Counted from the stretch's first letter, positions 1 through 7,715 are shown. The stretch is 64,000 nt of DNA from Phyllobacterium chamaecytisi (GCF_020164455.1 NZ_JAIQWW010000004.1:1-64000); one strand, 5' to 3'. A program made the numbers and translations. The notes: a model not told the origin generated them from the sequence alone.

Positions 1-183
1 GAAGAATGTGCTCCATTTTTGAAGTGCGTCGCCCAAGTGATGGCCGCGCCACCTCGCCGCACTGTTAGGCGGAGAAACTCGAACGACACCGTTCGAGTCG
101 TGGAAATTATAGAATGGCACCCAAAGCAATCCGATATACGGAATGAGCAGAAGCCAGAGCACAGGTCGTGAGCGTTTTTCCAT
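1..183 (-). CDS. DUF3311-like small membrane protein, incomplete at window edge, possibly frameshifted
   Basis: An open frame of 61 codons runs from an ATG at 183 (an in-frame ATG also lies at 189) to the window edge without a stop. The start is 18 nt after the adaptor gene and has a GAGAGGA ribosome site, so it probably belongs to the same operon. The N-terminus is a hydrophobic helix ending in IPYIGLLWVPFYN, the hallmark of DUF3311 proteins, which usually sit beside sodium:solute symporters. Beyond that motif the frame turns hydrophilic and lacks the family's FFYWYQ block, whereas the +1 frame reads YNSTTRTV and later AAITWATHF, which fits the family better. A one-base slip near 105 (a run of three T on the coding strand) would explain this. 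Function is unknown. Confidence 0.5.
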   Translation of the reverse strand, partial: MEKRSRPVLWLLLIPYIGLLWVPFYNFHDSNGVVRVSPPNSAARWRGHHLGDALQKWSTFF

Positions 184-207
184 CGTCATTTCCTCTCCAA
201 ATCCAGG

Positions 208-1071
208 TCAAGGTGTTACCGCAACGGTCGCAGTCATACCCGCCACCAATTGAGTGTTTTCAGGTAGGTCGTTGAGCGCTATCCTCACCGGAATACGCTG
301 AGCGAGACGAACCCACGTGAAAGTTGGATTGATGTTGGCAAGAAGGCCAGAACCTGCCGTTCGTTCACGATCTTCGATCCCTGCCGCGATGCTGTCGACA
401 TGGCCTTCGATGGTGCCAGGTCGTCCCATCAGTTTGATCCTTACCGGATCGCCAATGTGAATGCGCGAGAGCTTCGTTTCTTCGAAGTAACCCTCCACGC
501 GGAGTGAATCCGTATCGACGAGCGCCATTTCGGCACTTCCTGTCGTCACATAATTGCCCGGGCGAAGGGAAAGATTGGTGATGGTGCCGTTGACGGGCGC
601 CCTCACCTGCGACCGTTCCCTGTTGAGGCGGGCAAGATCGAGATTCGCTGATGCCTGGAGAAAGCTCGCCTGAGCTTGCGCTTCAGCGGCCTGGGCCTCT
701 TCCTTCTGTTGCTGCGATATCACCCCGCCGAGTTGTTCGCGACGCTTGCGGTCACGTGTCGCTTGGTCCAACGTCGCCTTGGCTCCTGCAACTGCAGCTT
801 CTGCCTGCTCCTCGGCAATCTGGAAACGCTTCTCGTCTACCTTGAACAACACGTCGCCTTTCTTGACGACATCATTGTCTTTAACGAGAACTTCACTCAC
901 CAGCCCTGATACGTCTGGTGCAACCGCAACAATGTCGGCGCGGACACGAGCGTCACGCGTCCAAGGGTCATTCATATAATGGTTCCAAAGCTCGCGGCCG
1001 ACGAACAGGGCGCAAACAACCAAGGACAGGGTCACGAGCACGCGCCCTGCAGTTTTCAAATTTTGATTCAT
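208..1071 (-). CDS. HlyD/EmrA-family periplasmic adaptor (membrane fusion protein)
   Basis: This 287-residue protein has one N-terminal transmembrane helix (about residues 8-30), then the conserved DPWTRDARVRADIVAVAPDVSG-type segment that opens the biotinyl-lipoyl half-domain, a coiled-coil hairpin rich in Ala, Glu and Gln, and a beta-barrel C-terminus. The family links an inner-membrane pump to the outer membrane or periplasm. The ATG at 1071 overlaps the stop of the DUF1656 gene (ATGA) and gives the normal family N-terminus; a longer in-frame start at 1176 would add 35 residues unlike the family. With the FUSC and DUF1656 genes it makes an AaeA/AaeX/AaeB-like exporter, so aromatic acids or similar small molecules are plausible substrates, but the substrate is inference. 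Confidence 0.9.
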   Translation of the reverse strand: MNQNLKTAGRVLVTLSLVVCALFVGRELWNHYMNDPWTRDARVRADIVAVAPDVSGLVSEVLVKDNDVVKKGDVLFKVDEKRFQIAEEQAEAAVAGAKATLDQATRDRKRREQLGGVISQQQKEEAQAAEAQAQASFLQASANLDLARLNRERSQVRAPVNGTITNLSLRPGNYVTTGSAEMALVDTDSLRVEGYFEETKLSRIHIGDPVRIKLMGRPGTIEGHVDSIAAGIEDRERTAGSGLLANINPTFTWVRLAQRIPVRIALNDLPENTQLVAGMTATVAVTP

Positions 1072-1277
1072 GACAATAACCGTTGGGTCAGGAAAGTGAT
1101 GGCGCCAAGCGTGACGACGTAAAGTGCAACATCGAACAACCCCCGATGCCAGACGATTGCATAAAGGCCGATCCATGAAAGCGCCCGGCGCAGCACCACG
1201 TTGAACAGAAGCGTGACAAGCATCAGCCCGAGAAGTCCGGGTACGTAAACGCCATAGATATCAAACTCACCTAACAT
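1068..1277 (-). CDS. DUF1656 (AaeX-like) small inner-membrane protein
   Basis: This 69-residue protein has two hydrophobic segments (about 10-30 and 45-65) and the family pattern of an acidic start (GEFDIYGVYVP) followed by a membrane helix. DUF1656 genes are found almost only between a FUSC-type exporter and an HlyD-type adaptor, as here. It starts 7 nt after the exporter stop and overlaps the adaptor start by 4 nt, so the three genes are translationally coupled. Its biochemical role is not known; a small accessory subunit of the exporter is the usual guess. Confidence 0.9.
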   Translation of the reverse strand: MLGEFDIYGVYVPGLLGLMLVTLLFNVVLRRALSWIGLYAIVWHRGLFDVALYVVTLGAITFLTQRLLS

Positions 1278-1284
1278 TCTGTTT

Positions 1285-3357
1285 TTACTCCGCGGCCAAC
1301 AGCATTTCTGGTGCGGATGGTCTCATATCGACGCCTGGAGGCGCGGACGGCGCAGCCGCATAGGGAAACAGTGCCCGTCGCAGGCCGACGAGCGCGTCTA
1401 ATACCTTGCGTCCACGAACATTCTCTTGAAAGCTGAAGGAAACGAGAGCGCTATCCAATTGCTCCCGCAACTTTACACTTGGCCTCACTGCCTCACGTCG
1501 TGCCACGCGCTGCCGGAACAACTCGGCAATCCCTAAAAGGACTGCGTTCACTCGGGATCGTTCCTCCCCGGTCAAATGTTGACGCTCCCGCTGGATTGCG
1601 AGGATGTTGAAGCCCATGCGCACTTCTGCAAAGCCATCGATATCCGACAGGTATCGATCGTCCAGGGATGCCAGCCTCGGTATGAGTTGCCCCATCCGGT
1701 CCAGCATCCGTCCCGAGAGCTTTTCATAGTCGCTTCGCTTCAATCCGGCGGCAGTTTCAGCGAGATCAGACCAGCCAGCACGGACAAGGCGACGAGCTGC
1801 AATCTCGGCACCAAACGGCCTTGCAAGTTGCGTCCAGACCAGAGCGAAACCAATGCCGGCCATTGCAGCAATCCCTTCGTTGGCAAATGTAATAAAATCA
1901 GCGCTGAGGCGGTTCTGCATTGCGACGAAGGAGGCCGTGTTCACCGTGAGAAGCATCGCGAGCATATTGAAATGCGGTCGCGGGATCAGCGTCCCGATGA
2001 AGAGGAATGCTGGTGCAAAGACCAGCACAAGCATTTCATAACCGCTGATCGCCGGAAGGATCGCAAACAGATAGACGAAGGATGCCACGAGACTCACACC
2101 GCACCACACGAACATCGCTGATATGAAAGGTGCCGGCCTGTCCATGGCAGCAAAGAATGAACAGGCAACAGCCGTCATCATCACGAAGCTTGCTCCGCTC
2201 TGCCATCCGATCTGTATCCAGATCAGGCCAGCAACGAGAGTTGCTACGACGACTGAACCCGACGAAAAGAACATCATGGCATAGTCGTAGTAGCGATTGC
2301 GGCCAACGACCTGGCGGTGGCGGAAGACTGGGCGCCACCGTCCGGAATACTGACCCTTGGCTATTTGCTCACGAAGGGTCAGGCAATCGTGCCAGAGGTT
2401 GACGATCTCCAACAATCGGGCAAGTGCACTAGAAAGTATCAGCCTTTCCCATGCCGCAGACTCATCCATTGATTCCAGTCGCTTGATCTGCGCCGCAAAA
2501 TAATCCGGACCCTTCTCTGTGCCTGATGCTTTGGATGTCAACCAACCGGCGACCTCGCAAAGAAGCGCGCCGAGTTCCGGAGGCAATTGCCGGCCATCAG
2601 CCTTAAGGGCATGGAGCCTGTCCGCCAACGACGAAAGCAGAGGCAGAAGCATCATGAGGCGTCCACGCAGTTCTCTCGCATGCCGGGCAACGTCGCGGGT
2701 GCCCGCATCATAGGTCAGCTGGCTAATAACGAGATCAAGTCCGGCTATATCCGATGCCAACTTCTGACGTCGTGCTGGCGTAGCGGGAATGGCACCCTCC
2801 CCACGTAATATCTCATCCGCCCAGTCCGCGGCATCATCGAGCCATCCAGAAATTCTGGCGCCGAGAAGTGTTCCAACGCTGCTGGGAAATACAAGCAAGC
2901 CTACGACAGTCGCGCAGGTAATGCCGATAATGATCTCTTCCGTCCGCGCGAGCGCTGTATCGAAGATCAATTCCGGCGTCATTACTGTTGGAAGCGCAAT
3001 GAGCGGTAGAGAATAGCCTGCCAGCATGAAAACATAACTGCGCGGCGTACGGTCGAGCATGGATATGTACAGTAGACAACCAGTCCAGAGCGCGACGACA
3101 AGCGATAGGAGTTCCGGAGCATTAACAAAGAGCGGCACAAAAAACACGGCGGCGCTGGCCCCGATAATCGTGCCAAGTGCACGATAAAGGCCTTTGGAAC
3201 TCGTCGCGCCTGCAAGCGGATTTGCAACCACGTAGACAGCCGCCATGGCCCAGTATGGTCGCGGCAAATCGAACCACAGCGCGATATAGAGGGCCATCAT
3301 CGATGCGAGAAAAGCTTTGGCCGAAAATACCCACTCCCGCCAGGACGGAAAAGTCAC
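1285..3357 (-). CDS. FUSC-family (fusaric acid/aromatic acid type) efflux protein
   Basis: The 690-residue protein has the duplicated layout of the family: an N-terminal bundle of membrane helices (about residues 15-160), a long cytoplasmic stretch, a second helix bundle (about 360-500), and a cytoplasmic C-terminal domain. Sequences such as WREWVFSAKAFLASMMALYIAL at the N-terminus (quoted only in part by family pattern) are typical of AaeB/FUSC exporters. The start codon is GTG at 3357, with a GGAG site 9 nt upstream and a GTGA overlap with the marR stop. It is the pump of the operon and probably moves small aromatic or amphipathic acids out of the cell together with the DUF1656 and HlyD proteins. 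Confidence 0.9.
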   Translation of the reverse strand: MTFPSWREWVFSAKAFLASMMALYIALWFDLPRPYWAMAAVYVVANPLAGATSSKGLYRALGTIIGASAAVFFVPLFVNAPELLSLVVALWTGCLLYISMLDRTPRSYVFMLAGYSLPLIALPTVMTPELIFDTALARTEEIIIGITCATVVGLLVFPSSVGTLLGARISGWLDDAADWADEILRGEGAIPATPARRQKLASDIAGLDLVISQLTYDAGTRDVARHARELRGRLMMLLPLLSSLADRLHALKADGRQLPPELGALLCEVAGWLTSKASGTEKGPDYFAAQIKRLESMDESAAWERLILSSALARLLEIVNLWHDCLTLREQIAKGQYSGRWRPVFRHRQVVGRNRYYDYAMMFFSSGSVVVATLVAGLIWIQIGWQSGASFVMMTAVACSFFAAMDRPAPFISAMFVWCGVSLVASFVYLFAILPAISGYEMLVLVFAPAFLFIGTLIPRPHFNMLAMLLTVNTASFVAMQNRLSADFITFANEGIAAMAGIGFALVWTQLARPFGAEIAARRLVRAGWSDLAETAAGLKRSDYEKLSGRMLDRMGQLIPRLASLDDRYLSDIDGFAEVRMGFNILAIQRERQHLTGEERSRVNAVLLGIAELFRQRVARREAVRPSVKLREQLDSALVSFSFQENVRGRKVLDALVGLRRALFPYAAAPSAPPGVDMRPSAPEMLLAAE

Positions 3358-3833
3358 GGTGTCAGCTCCGCCTCGCTCGCCGGAGGCCCTATCGTGGTTG
3401 AATTGCTTGCGCGATCAAATGCATCAAGTACGCGTAACGCGGCCTCAAGGTCTTCCTTGCTGACATCAGCAAGGATCTGCGCGCGCAAACCGACGAGGAT
3501 ATCCTCAAGTTCTGCCGTGAATTGCTTACCCTTTTCGGTAAGCCAAAGCGTCTTGGCGCGGCGGTCGCTACTATCTTCTTTCCGGATAACAAGTTCCGCC
3601 GCTTCAAGCTGATCGAGCAGACGGACCAATGACGGCCCCTCAATCCCTACATATGATGCAAGGGTAATCTGCCGCACGCCGCCGCCAAGCCGTCCAATCC
3701 AGATTAACGGCGCAGCCGTGGCTTCAGAGACATTCGAAGCCACCAGCGCCTGATCTGTAATGCGCCGCCATTGCCGCCCTGTCTGAAGCAGGCTCGCTGT
3801 AAACGCTCTGCGAAGATTATCAATCTCGTTCAT
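3354..3833 (-). CDS. MarR-family transcriptional regulator of the efflux operon
   Basis: The 158-residue protein contains a winged-helix MarR domain: ITLASYVGIEGPSLVRLLDQLE forms the helix-turn-helix (partly paraphrased), and the wing DRRAKTLWLTEKG has the usual DxR motif. The ATG at 3833 is preferred over an upstream in-frame TTG at 3869, which would place coding sequence over the candidate operator. It is the first gene of the marR-FUSC-DUF1656-HlyD operon and overlaps the FUSC start. Proteins of this kind usually repress their own operon and release DNA when they bind a phenolic or lipophilic ligand; the ligand here is unknown. Confidence 0.88.
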   Translation of the reverse strand: MNEIDNLRRAFTASLLQTGRQWRRITDQALVASNVSEATAAPLIWIGRLGGGVRQITLASYVGIEGPSLVRLLDQLEAAELVIRKEDSSDRRAKTLWLTEKGKQFTAELEDILVGLRAQILADVSKEDLEAALRVLDAFDRASNSTTIGPPASEAELTP

Positions 3834-3838
3834 ATAGA

Positions 3839-3862
3839 AATAATTAGCATACGAATAATTAG
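3839..3862. promoter_or_regulatory. Direct repeat of AATAATTAG upstream of marR, candidate operator
   Basis: AATAATTAG occurs at 3839-3847 and again at 3854-3862, 15 bp start to start, each copy containing the palindrome TAATTA. The repeats sit just upstream of the marR ATG (3833), in the only AT-rich stretch of the 52-bp gap between marR and the CYTH-CHAD gene, so they should overlap the operon promoter. Self-repression by MarR is the natural reading, but binding is inferred. Confidence 0.4.
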
Positions 3863-3885
3863 ATATCAATCTTTTATTCGCGGAC

Positions 3886-5475
3886 TTACCAGAATTGTGC
3901 GGTCCGTTTGAACTTGCCCCACCTGGTGTTCATCCGGCTGGCGCTCGTCGTTTCGAGATGGCCCTGCCAGCCGATCACAGCGCCAATGGCACGATGCAGG
4001 TCAGGACTTTCCGCACGTTCCCGAATATTCGACAGAAGAGTTCGCGAAGTTCTGATATCATTGGCTTCGCCCAGTACATCCTGCAGTCGAGACAGCTGCT
4101 TGAGATATTTTCCGGTCGATGCCCGGTTTGCAAAAAGTGGCAAAAAGAACTCTGTAGCATAGCGCAGTTTCTTCAAGGTCAGTCGCAGCTTGTGCCGCGC
4201 TTCAGGTCGAAGATGGCGAAAATGTCGCCCGCGCTTGAGTACCTTTCGCTCGATGTGGGTAAGGACGTTGGACGCAAATTTCGTAAGTGGCTCGGCAAGT
4301 GTCCGCAAATCCTCGCTGGCAACCTCGTTTCGCCAGCTTTTCCGCTGAATAACGAGCCCCAGTGACAAAAGAAAACGGTTGGTTTGCGAGTCAGCGATAT
4401 TATCGCGCACAATGCCATAGCCCTCATTCCGGAAGGGTACGCTCGCGTTGCGCAAGCTGGAGAAGTCGATGTCCGGCAGATTGGTCTTCTCGATATCGGC
4501 GAGCGTTGAATCGATAAAAACATCCCAGTTGCGTGCTGGTCCCAATGTTCGTGCGAACCACCTCGCCTCGGCATCGAGTGCCTGCAGTGATGGCGTCTCA
4601 AACTCGCGCCGTAAAAAATACAAGGCCGTTCGCAGACGTCGTAACGCCACGCGCAACTGATGGACGCCTTCGCCGCCATTTTCTGCCGGAGACAGATTTG
4701 CCAGTATCTGTTGTTGGCAGCTCGACAGGAGTTTGGCGATACCTTCATCCACGGTGCCTTGACAATCAAGATTAGACGAGGCCGCCTTCACAGCCACTGG
4801 ATCAATACCAAGCGCGAGCGCATAGCCGCGCGCAGATTTGCTCTGTGTTTCAAGGCACAGTGGCGAAATATCCATCAAGCCGAGGCCGAGTTGGTAGAGC
4901 GCTGCTGCCCTGCCCTGTTTCAATTCAAGTTCGACCTCGCATAACGGTTTCCTTTGCGATCCGGCCTCTACCACGCCGTCGTCGAACGCAACCTCGATCT
5001 GCCCCTCAGACACATCGACAGTAACCCGATGCCGGCGGACCTTGGTTACAAAGATCGGCACGAGTTGATCGACAGCGATTTTATCAAAAATCCCATCGAT
5101 TTCCGACACTGGCAGCACTCCGAGATCCGGGGCCAGGGTCTGGACCGGCGCTTCCCATTCATCGCGCGTCAGTGCATCATCGACGGACACTCGCTTGATG
5201 GTTTGCACCAGGTGCTTGCCGCTGCGCCGTACCCGCAGGGAAATGCCGGCGCCAAATAGCTTATGGTCAGCCGTATCGTAATACGTTGTTTCCAGCCGGC
5301 GTATCGTACCCTTGTTCCGGGAATCTTGCAGAATAACGGGGGACGTTCGAATCCGGTCGAGCGAACCTGGAGAGGCACGCAGCTTCAGTTCGACTTCGAC
5401 CGGAGCCGGTGGAGAGGCAACATCGACATCCTTGATGCTCGCTCGCTTCTCCTTGTCACGATCCACCGCGATCAT
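3886..5475 (-). CDS. CYTH and CHAD domain-containing protein (putative inorganic triphosphatase)
   Basis: The 529-residue protein has an N-terminal CYTH domain (about residues 25-205) with the signature ExExK as EVELK (E27, E29, K31), and a C-terminal CHAD domain (about 245-520) beginning near EGVHQLRVALRRLRT and rich in conserved His and Arg that bind polyphosphate. This is the architecture of YgiF-type inorganic triphosphatases. CYTH enzymes hydrolyse triphosphate-containing compounds with metal ions; CHAD domains associate with polyphosphate granules. It is transcribed away from a SixA-like phosphatase gene. ATG 5475 is the first start in frame and has only a weak ribosome site. Confidence 0.9.
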   Translation of the reverse strand: MIAVDRDKEKRASIKDVDVASPPAPVEVELKLRASPGSLDRIRTSPVILQDSRNKGTIRRLETTYYDTADHKLFGAGISLRVRRSGKHLVQTIKRVSVDDALTRDEWEAPVQTLAPDLGVLPVSEIDGIFDKIAVDQLVPIFVTKVRRHRVTVDVSEGQIEVAFDDGVVEAGSQRKPLCEVELELKQGRAAALYQLGLGLMDISPLCLETQSKSARGYALALGIDPVAVKAASSNLDCQGTVDEGIAKLLSSCQQQILANLSPAENGGEGVHQLRVALRRLRTALYFLRREFETPSLQALDAEARWFARTLGPARNWDVFIDSTLADIEKTNLPDIDFSSLRNASVPFRNEGYGIVRDNIADSQTNRFLLSLGLVIQRKSWRNEVASEDLRTLAEPLTKFASNVLTHIERKVLKRGRHFRHLRPEARHKLRLTLKKLRYATEFFLPLFANRASTGKYLKQLSRLQDVLGEANDIRTSRTLLSNIRERAESPDLHRAIGAVIGWQGHLETTSASRMNTRWGKFKRTAQFW

Positions 5476-5530
5476 CCTGTAAAACGCCTTTCTTATTTCC
5501 TTCCCATCTCAATTCTATATTATCCCTTAG

Positions 5531-5572
5531 GACCCAAATTGGTAGATGCGTTTGGCCCTTCCCGTTTGGGTC
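5531..5572. repeat. 8-bp perfect inverted repeat in the divergent CYTH-CHAD / SixA intergenic region
   Basis: GACCCAAA at 5531-5538 is matched by its reverse complement TTTGGGTC at 5565-5572, with 26 bp between the arms. The 132-bp region separates two divergent genes, so the dyad is placed where a shared operator would be. No T-run follows either arm, which argues against a terminator. The binding protein is unknown. Confidence 0.4.
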
Positions 5573-5607
5573 GATGGTCGCGATCTCAACCCAGTACGGT
5601 AAGACTG

Positions 5608-6144
5608 ATGATGCGCAGGCTAATGCTTCTTCGTCATGCCAAGTCGGACAGGCCCGACAACGTTGACGACCACGCGCGCCCGCTTGCGGAACGCGGCCGT
5701 CGGGCGTGCCCGCTGATGGGCGCATACATGGTGGAACAGGGACTTGTACCCGACCTTGCCATGATATCAACAGCCCGTCGCACGATGGAAACATGGGAAC
5801 TTATCCGAGCTGCCTTTCCGAAGGATATTACGCAGATCGATGAGGCGCGCATTTACGATGCTTCCGCCAAGGCGATCCTTGACGTCATCCACGAGACGCC
5901 ACCTGATGTTAAGGCGTTGCTGGTCGTCGGACATAATCCCGGACTCCATGAGCTTGCTCTCAAACTGATCAGAACGGGAAGCCAGCAAAATCTATCCCGA
6001 TTGCAACAAAAATACCCAACTGCGGCGCTTGTCGTGATCGACTTCGATGCCAGCAAGTGGAACGTCACATCGGAAGGCACCGGCCAACTCGAACGGTTTG
6101 TGACGCCGAAGTCGATCAGCAGCGGTTTATCCGGATTGGTATAG
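5608..6144 (+). CDS. SixA-like histidine phosphatase family protein
   Basis: The 178-residue protein opens with the phosphohistidine-acceptor motif LMLLRHAKSD and carries a second catalytic block VVGHNPGL near residue 115, both typical of the short SixA branch of the histidine phosphatase superfamily. SixA removes phosphate from phosphohistidine on signalling or PTS proteins; other members act on small phosphoesters. Tandem ATGs lie at 5608 and 5611, with GGTAAG upstream. It is divergent from the CYTH-CHAD gene, and a shared link to phosphate chemistry is possible but not shown. Confidence 0.85.
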   Translation: MMRRLMLLRHAKSDRPDNVDDHARPLAERGRRACPLMGAYMVEQGLVPDLAMISTARRTMETWELIRAAFPKDITQIDEARIYDASAKAILDVIHETPPDVKALLVVGHNPGLHELALKLIRTGSQQNLSRLQQKYPTAALVVIDFDASKWNVTSEGTGQLERFVTPKSISSGLSGLV

Positions 6145-6201
6145 TATGTGTCATTGCTGCAGGCGGCGGCGTGAGATCCGTCAAGCTACAAGAGCGGGAG
6201 G

Positions 6202-6513
6202 ATGTCAGCCATACGCCACAAGGTCCTTGTCATTGCCCTCCTCTTCGCAGCTCCCGCGTTCGCTCACGACGCCCCGCTTGGCTGGGCCTATGGTGCGGAA
6301 TGTTGCAGCATGACCGACTGTTGGCAGGAGAAGGATAGCGCCATCCTGGAAACGCCAAATGGCTACCGTGTTGTCGGTACCGGGGAAATGATCACCTACG
6401 GTGATAGCCGCATCAAACCGTCAAAGGATCAGTTTTTTCATCGCTGTACTGTCGGCGCCGACCCCAAGGCAAGGCGATCGATCTGCCTCTATGTTCCGCC
6501 AAGATCATTGTAG
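6202..6513 (+). CDS. Small secreted cysteine-containing hypothetical protein
   Basis: The 103-residue product starts with a Sec-type signal peptide (about residues 1-21, ending AAPAFA before HDAPLG). The mature part contains a WAYGAECCSMTDCW block with three cysteines and a fourth Cys in FFHRCTVG, plus a fifth near the end in SICLYVPP. The cysteine pattern suggests disulfide bonds in the periplasm. I recognise this as a conserved hypothetical type seen in alphaproteobacteria but know no function. It has a GGGAGG ribosome site upstream and lies 57 nt after the SixA-like gene. Confidence 0.75.
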   Translation: MSAIRHKVLVIALLFAAPAFAHDAPLGWAYGAECCSMTDCWQEKDSAILETPNGYRVVGTGEMITYGDSRIKPSKDQFFHRCTVGADPKARRSICLYVPPRSL

Positions 6514-6605
6514 AGCGCTACCCCCTGGCGTGCACGTTGTGGACAAGCAATTAACCGCAGCGCTTCGCCATATTCGCCGCTACTGACTTGGCCTATCCTG
6601 CATCC

Positions 6606-7427
6606 ATGAAACCATCACGCGATATAACCCGCTTGCTCGATATCATGGCTGCCTTGCGGACGCCGGTGACCGGATGCCCCTGGGATCTCGAACAGGATTT
6701 CAAATCCATCGCACCCTACACGCTCGAGGAGGCGTTCGAAGTGATCGATGCCATCGAGCGCAACGACATCGACGATCTGCGCGAGGAGCTCGGCGATCTG
6801 CTGCTGCAGGTTGTCTTCCACGCTCGCATGGCCGAAGAGCTCAAGGCGTTCGATTTTGGCGATGTCGTTCAGGCCATCACCCATAAGATGATCCGCCGTC
6901 ATCCGCACGTTTTCGGTGAAGAAGCTGCCCGCGGCGCAGGTATGGCCAAAGGCATGTGGGACAAGATCAAGGCCGAGGAAAAAGCTGAGCGCCGCGAACG
7001 CCGCGCCGTGCTCAATCCAGGTCTGGCCGAAGCCGACGGTTTTCTCGACGATATTCCCCATGGCTTCCCCGCGCTGATGCGGGCTTTGAAACTGCAGCAG
7101 AAAGCCGCCAAAGTCGGTTTTGACTGGTCAGAAGCTGCGCCGATCCTCGAGAAGATCGAAGAGGAGATCGGCGAGTTGAAGGATGCAATCGCCAGCGGCG
7201 ATCGACAGGATACCGAAGAAGAATATGGCGACCTGCTCTTTGCCCTCGTCAATCTCGGCCGTCACCTGAAGCTGGAGCCCGAAAGCGCCCTGCGCGGAAC
7301 GAATGAGAAGTTCCGCAAACGCTTCCACTACATCGAACGCAAACTGGCCGAACAGCAACAATCTCTCGACGCGGCGACGCTCGAGGAGATGGAAGCGCTG
7401 TGGCAGCAGGCCAAGACGGCGAAATAG
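6606..7427 (+). CDS. mazG: Nucleoside triphosphate pyrophosphohydrolase MazG
   Basis: The 273-residue protein has two tandem MazG domains. The first opens with the CPWDLEQDF segment and contains the metal-binding EExxE/ExxD pattern (EEAFEVIDAIE and REELGDLLLQVVFHARMAEE region); the second has KIEEEIGELKDAI and EEYGDLLFALVNLGRHL. MazG hydrolyses NTPs and dNTPs to the monophosphate and pyrophosphate, sanitising the pool and affecting ppGpp-linked responses. The ATG at 6606 gives the usual N-terminus; an upstream TTG at 6588 adds only six residues. Confidence 0.95.
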   Translation: MKPSRDITRLLDIMAALRTPVTGCPWDLEQDFKSIAPYTLEEAFEVIDAIERNDIDDLREELGDLLLQVVFHARMAEELKAFDFGDVVQAITHKMIRRHPHVFGEEAARGAGMAKGMWDKIKAEEKAERRERRAVLNPGLAEADGFLDDIPHGFPALMRALKLQQKAAKVGFDWSEAAPILEKIEEEIGELKDAIASGDRQDTEEEYGDLLFALVNLGRHLKLEPESALRGTNEKFRKRFHYIERKLAEQQQSLDAATLEEMEALWQQAKTAK

Positions 7428-7464
7428 CGCCCACTTCTCATGCATCATTGTTAGGCAGTTTCGA

Positions 7465-7488
7465 AATGCCGAATAAACATTGGGCATT
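7465..7488. repeat. Inverted repeat AATGCC-N12-GGCATT, candidate upstream activator site
   Basis: AATGCC at 7465-7470 and GGCATT at 7483-7488 form a perfect 6-bp dyad with an 18-bp centre spacing. Its centre is about 175 bp upstream of the predicted sigma-54 start site, within the range where enhancer-binding activators usually bind. It does not match the NtrC consensus (TGCACC-N5-GGTGCA). The rest of the 288-bp mazG-lipoprotein gap shows no gene. Confidence 0.35.
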
Positions 7489-7623
7489 CGATACATCCAA
7501 TCACAACTGTTGCTTGGTGATTTTGGCCGGGTAGCGTGAATTTAACGCGTCCAAATGGCCCGTCTCGGTTTAAATTAAGTATTCGGCTCCAGCGGAAGCA
7601 ACATTCCGGCCCAGTATGTTCAC

Positions 7624-7640
7624 TTGGCACGTTACTTGCT
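7624..7640 (+). promoter_or_regulatory. Sigma-54 (RpoN) promoter
   Basis: TTGGCACGTTACTTGCT matches the sigma-54 consensus TGGCACG-N4-TTGC at every conserved base, with the -24 GG (7626-7627) and -12 GC (7638-7639) exactly 10 bp apart between the dinucleotides. The predicted start is near 7651, giving a 65-nt leader before the ATG at 7716. It lies in an intergenic region and points at the gene. Transcription from such a promoter needs an AAA+ enhancer-binding protein. Confidence 0.85.
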
Positions 7641-7650
7641 CAGAAAGCGT

Positions 7651-7703
7651 GTGGTTCGATTAAACCACGAAACGCTACGACCAATATTTTCAGCAAATTT
7701 GCT
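7651..7703 (+). promoter_or_regulatory. Two dyads in the leader of the sigma-54 gene
   Basis: The predicted transcript begins with a hairpin, GTGGTT (7651-7656) and AACCAC (7663-7668) around a 6-nt loop. A second perfect palindrome, AGCAAATTTGCT (7692-7703), ends 2 nt before the GGAG ribosome site at 7706-7709. Either could affect mRNA stability or translation start. This is a sequence observation; no function is known. Confidence 0.4.
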
Positions 7704-7715
7704 CTGGAGTCATAG

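Noticed and set aside
1072-1176. N-terminal extension of the HlyD-type adaptor to 1176
   Set aside because: The extra 35 residues lie inside the DUF1656 gene and look unlike the family; ATG 1071 gives the normal start.
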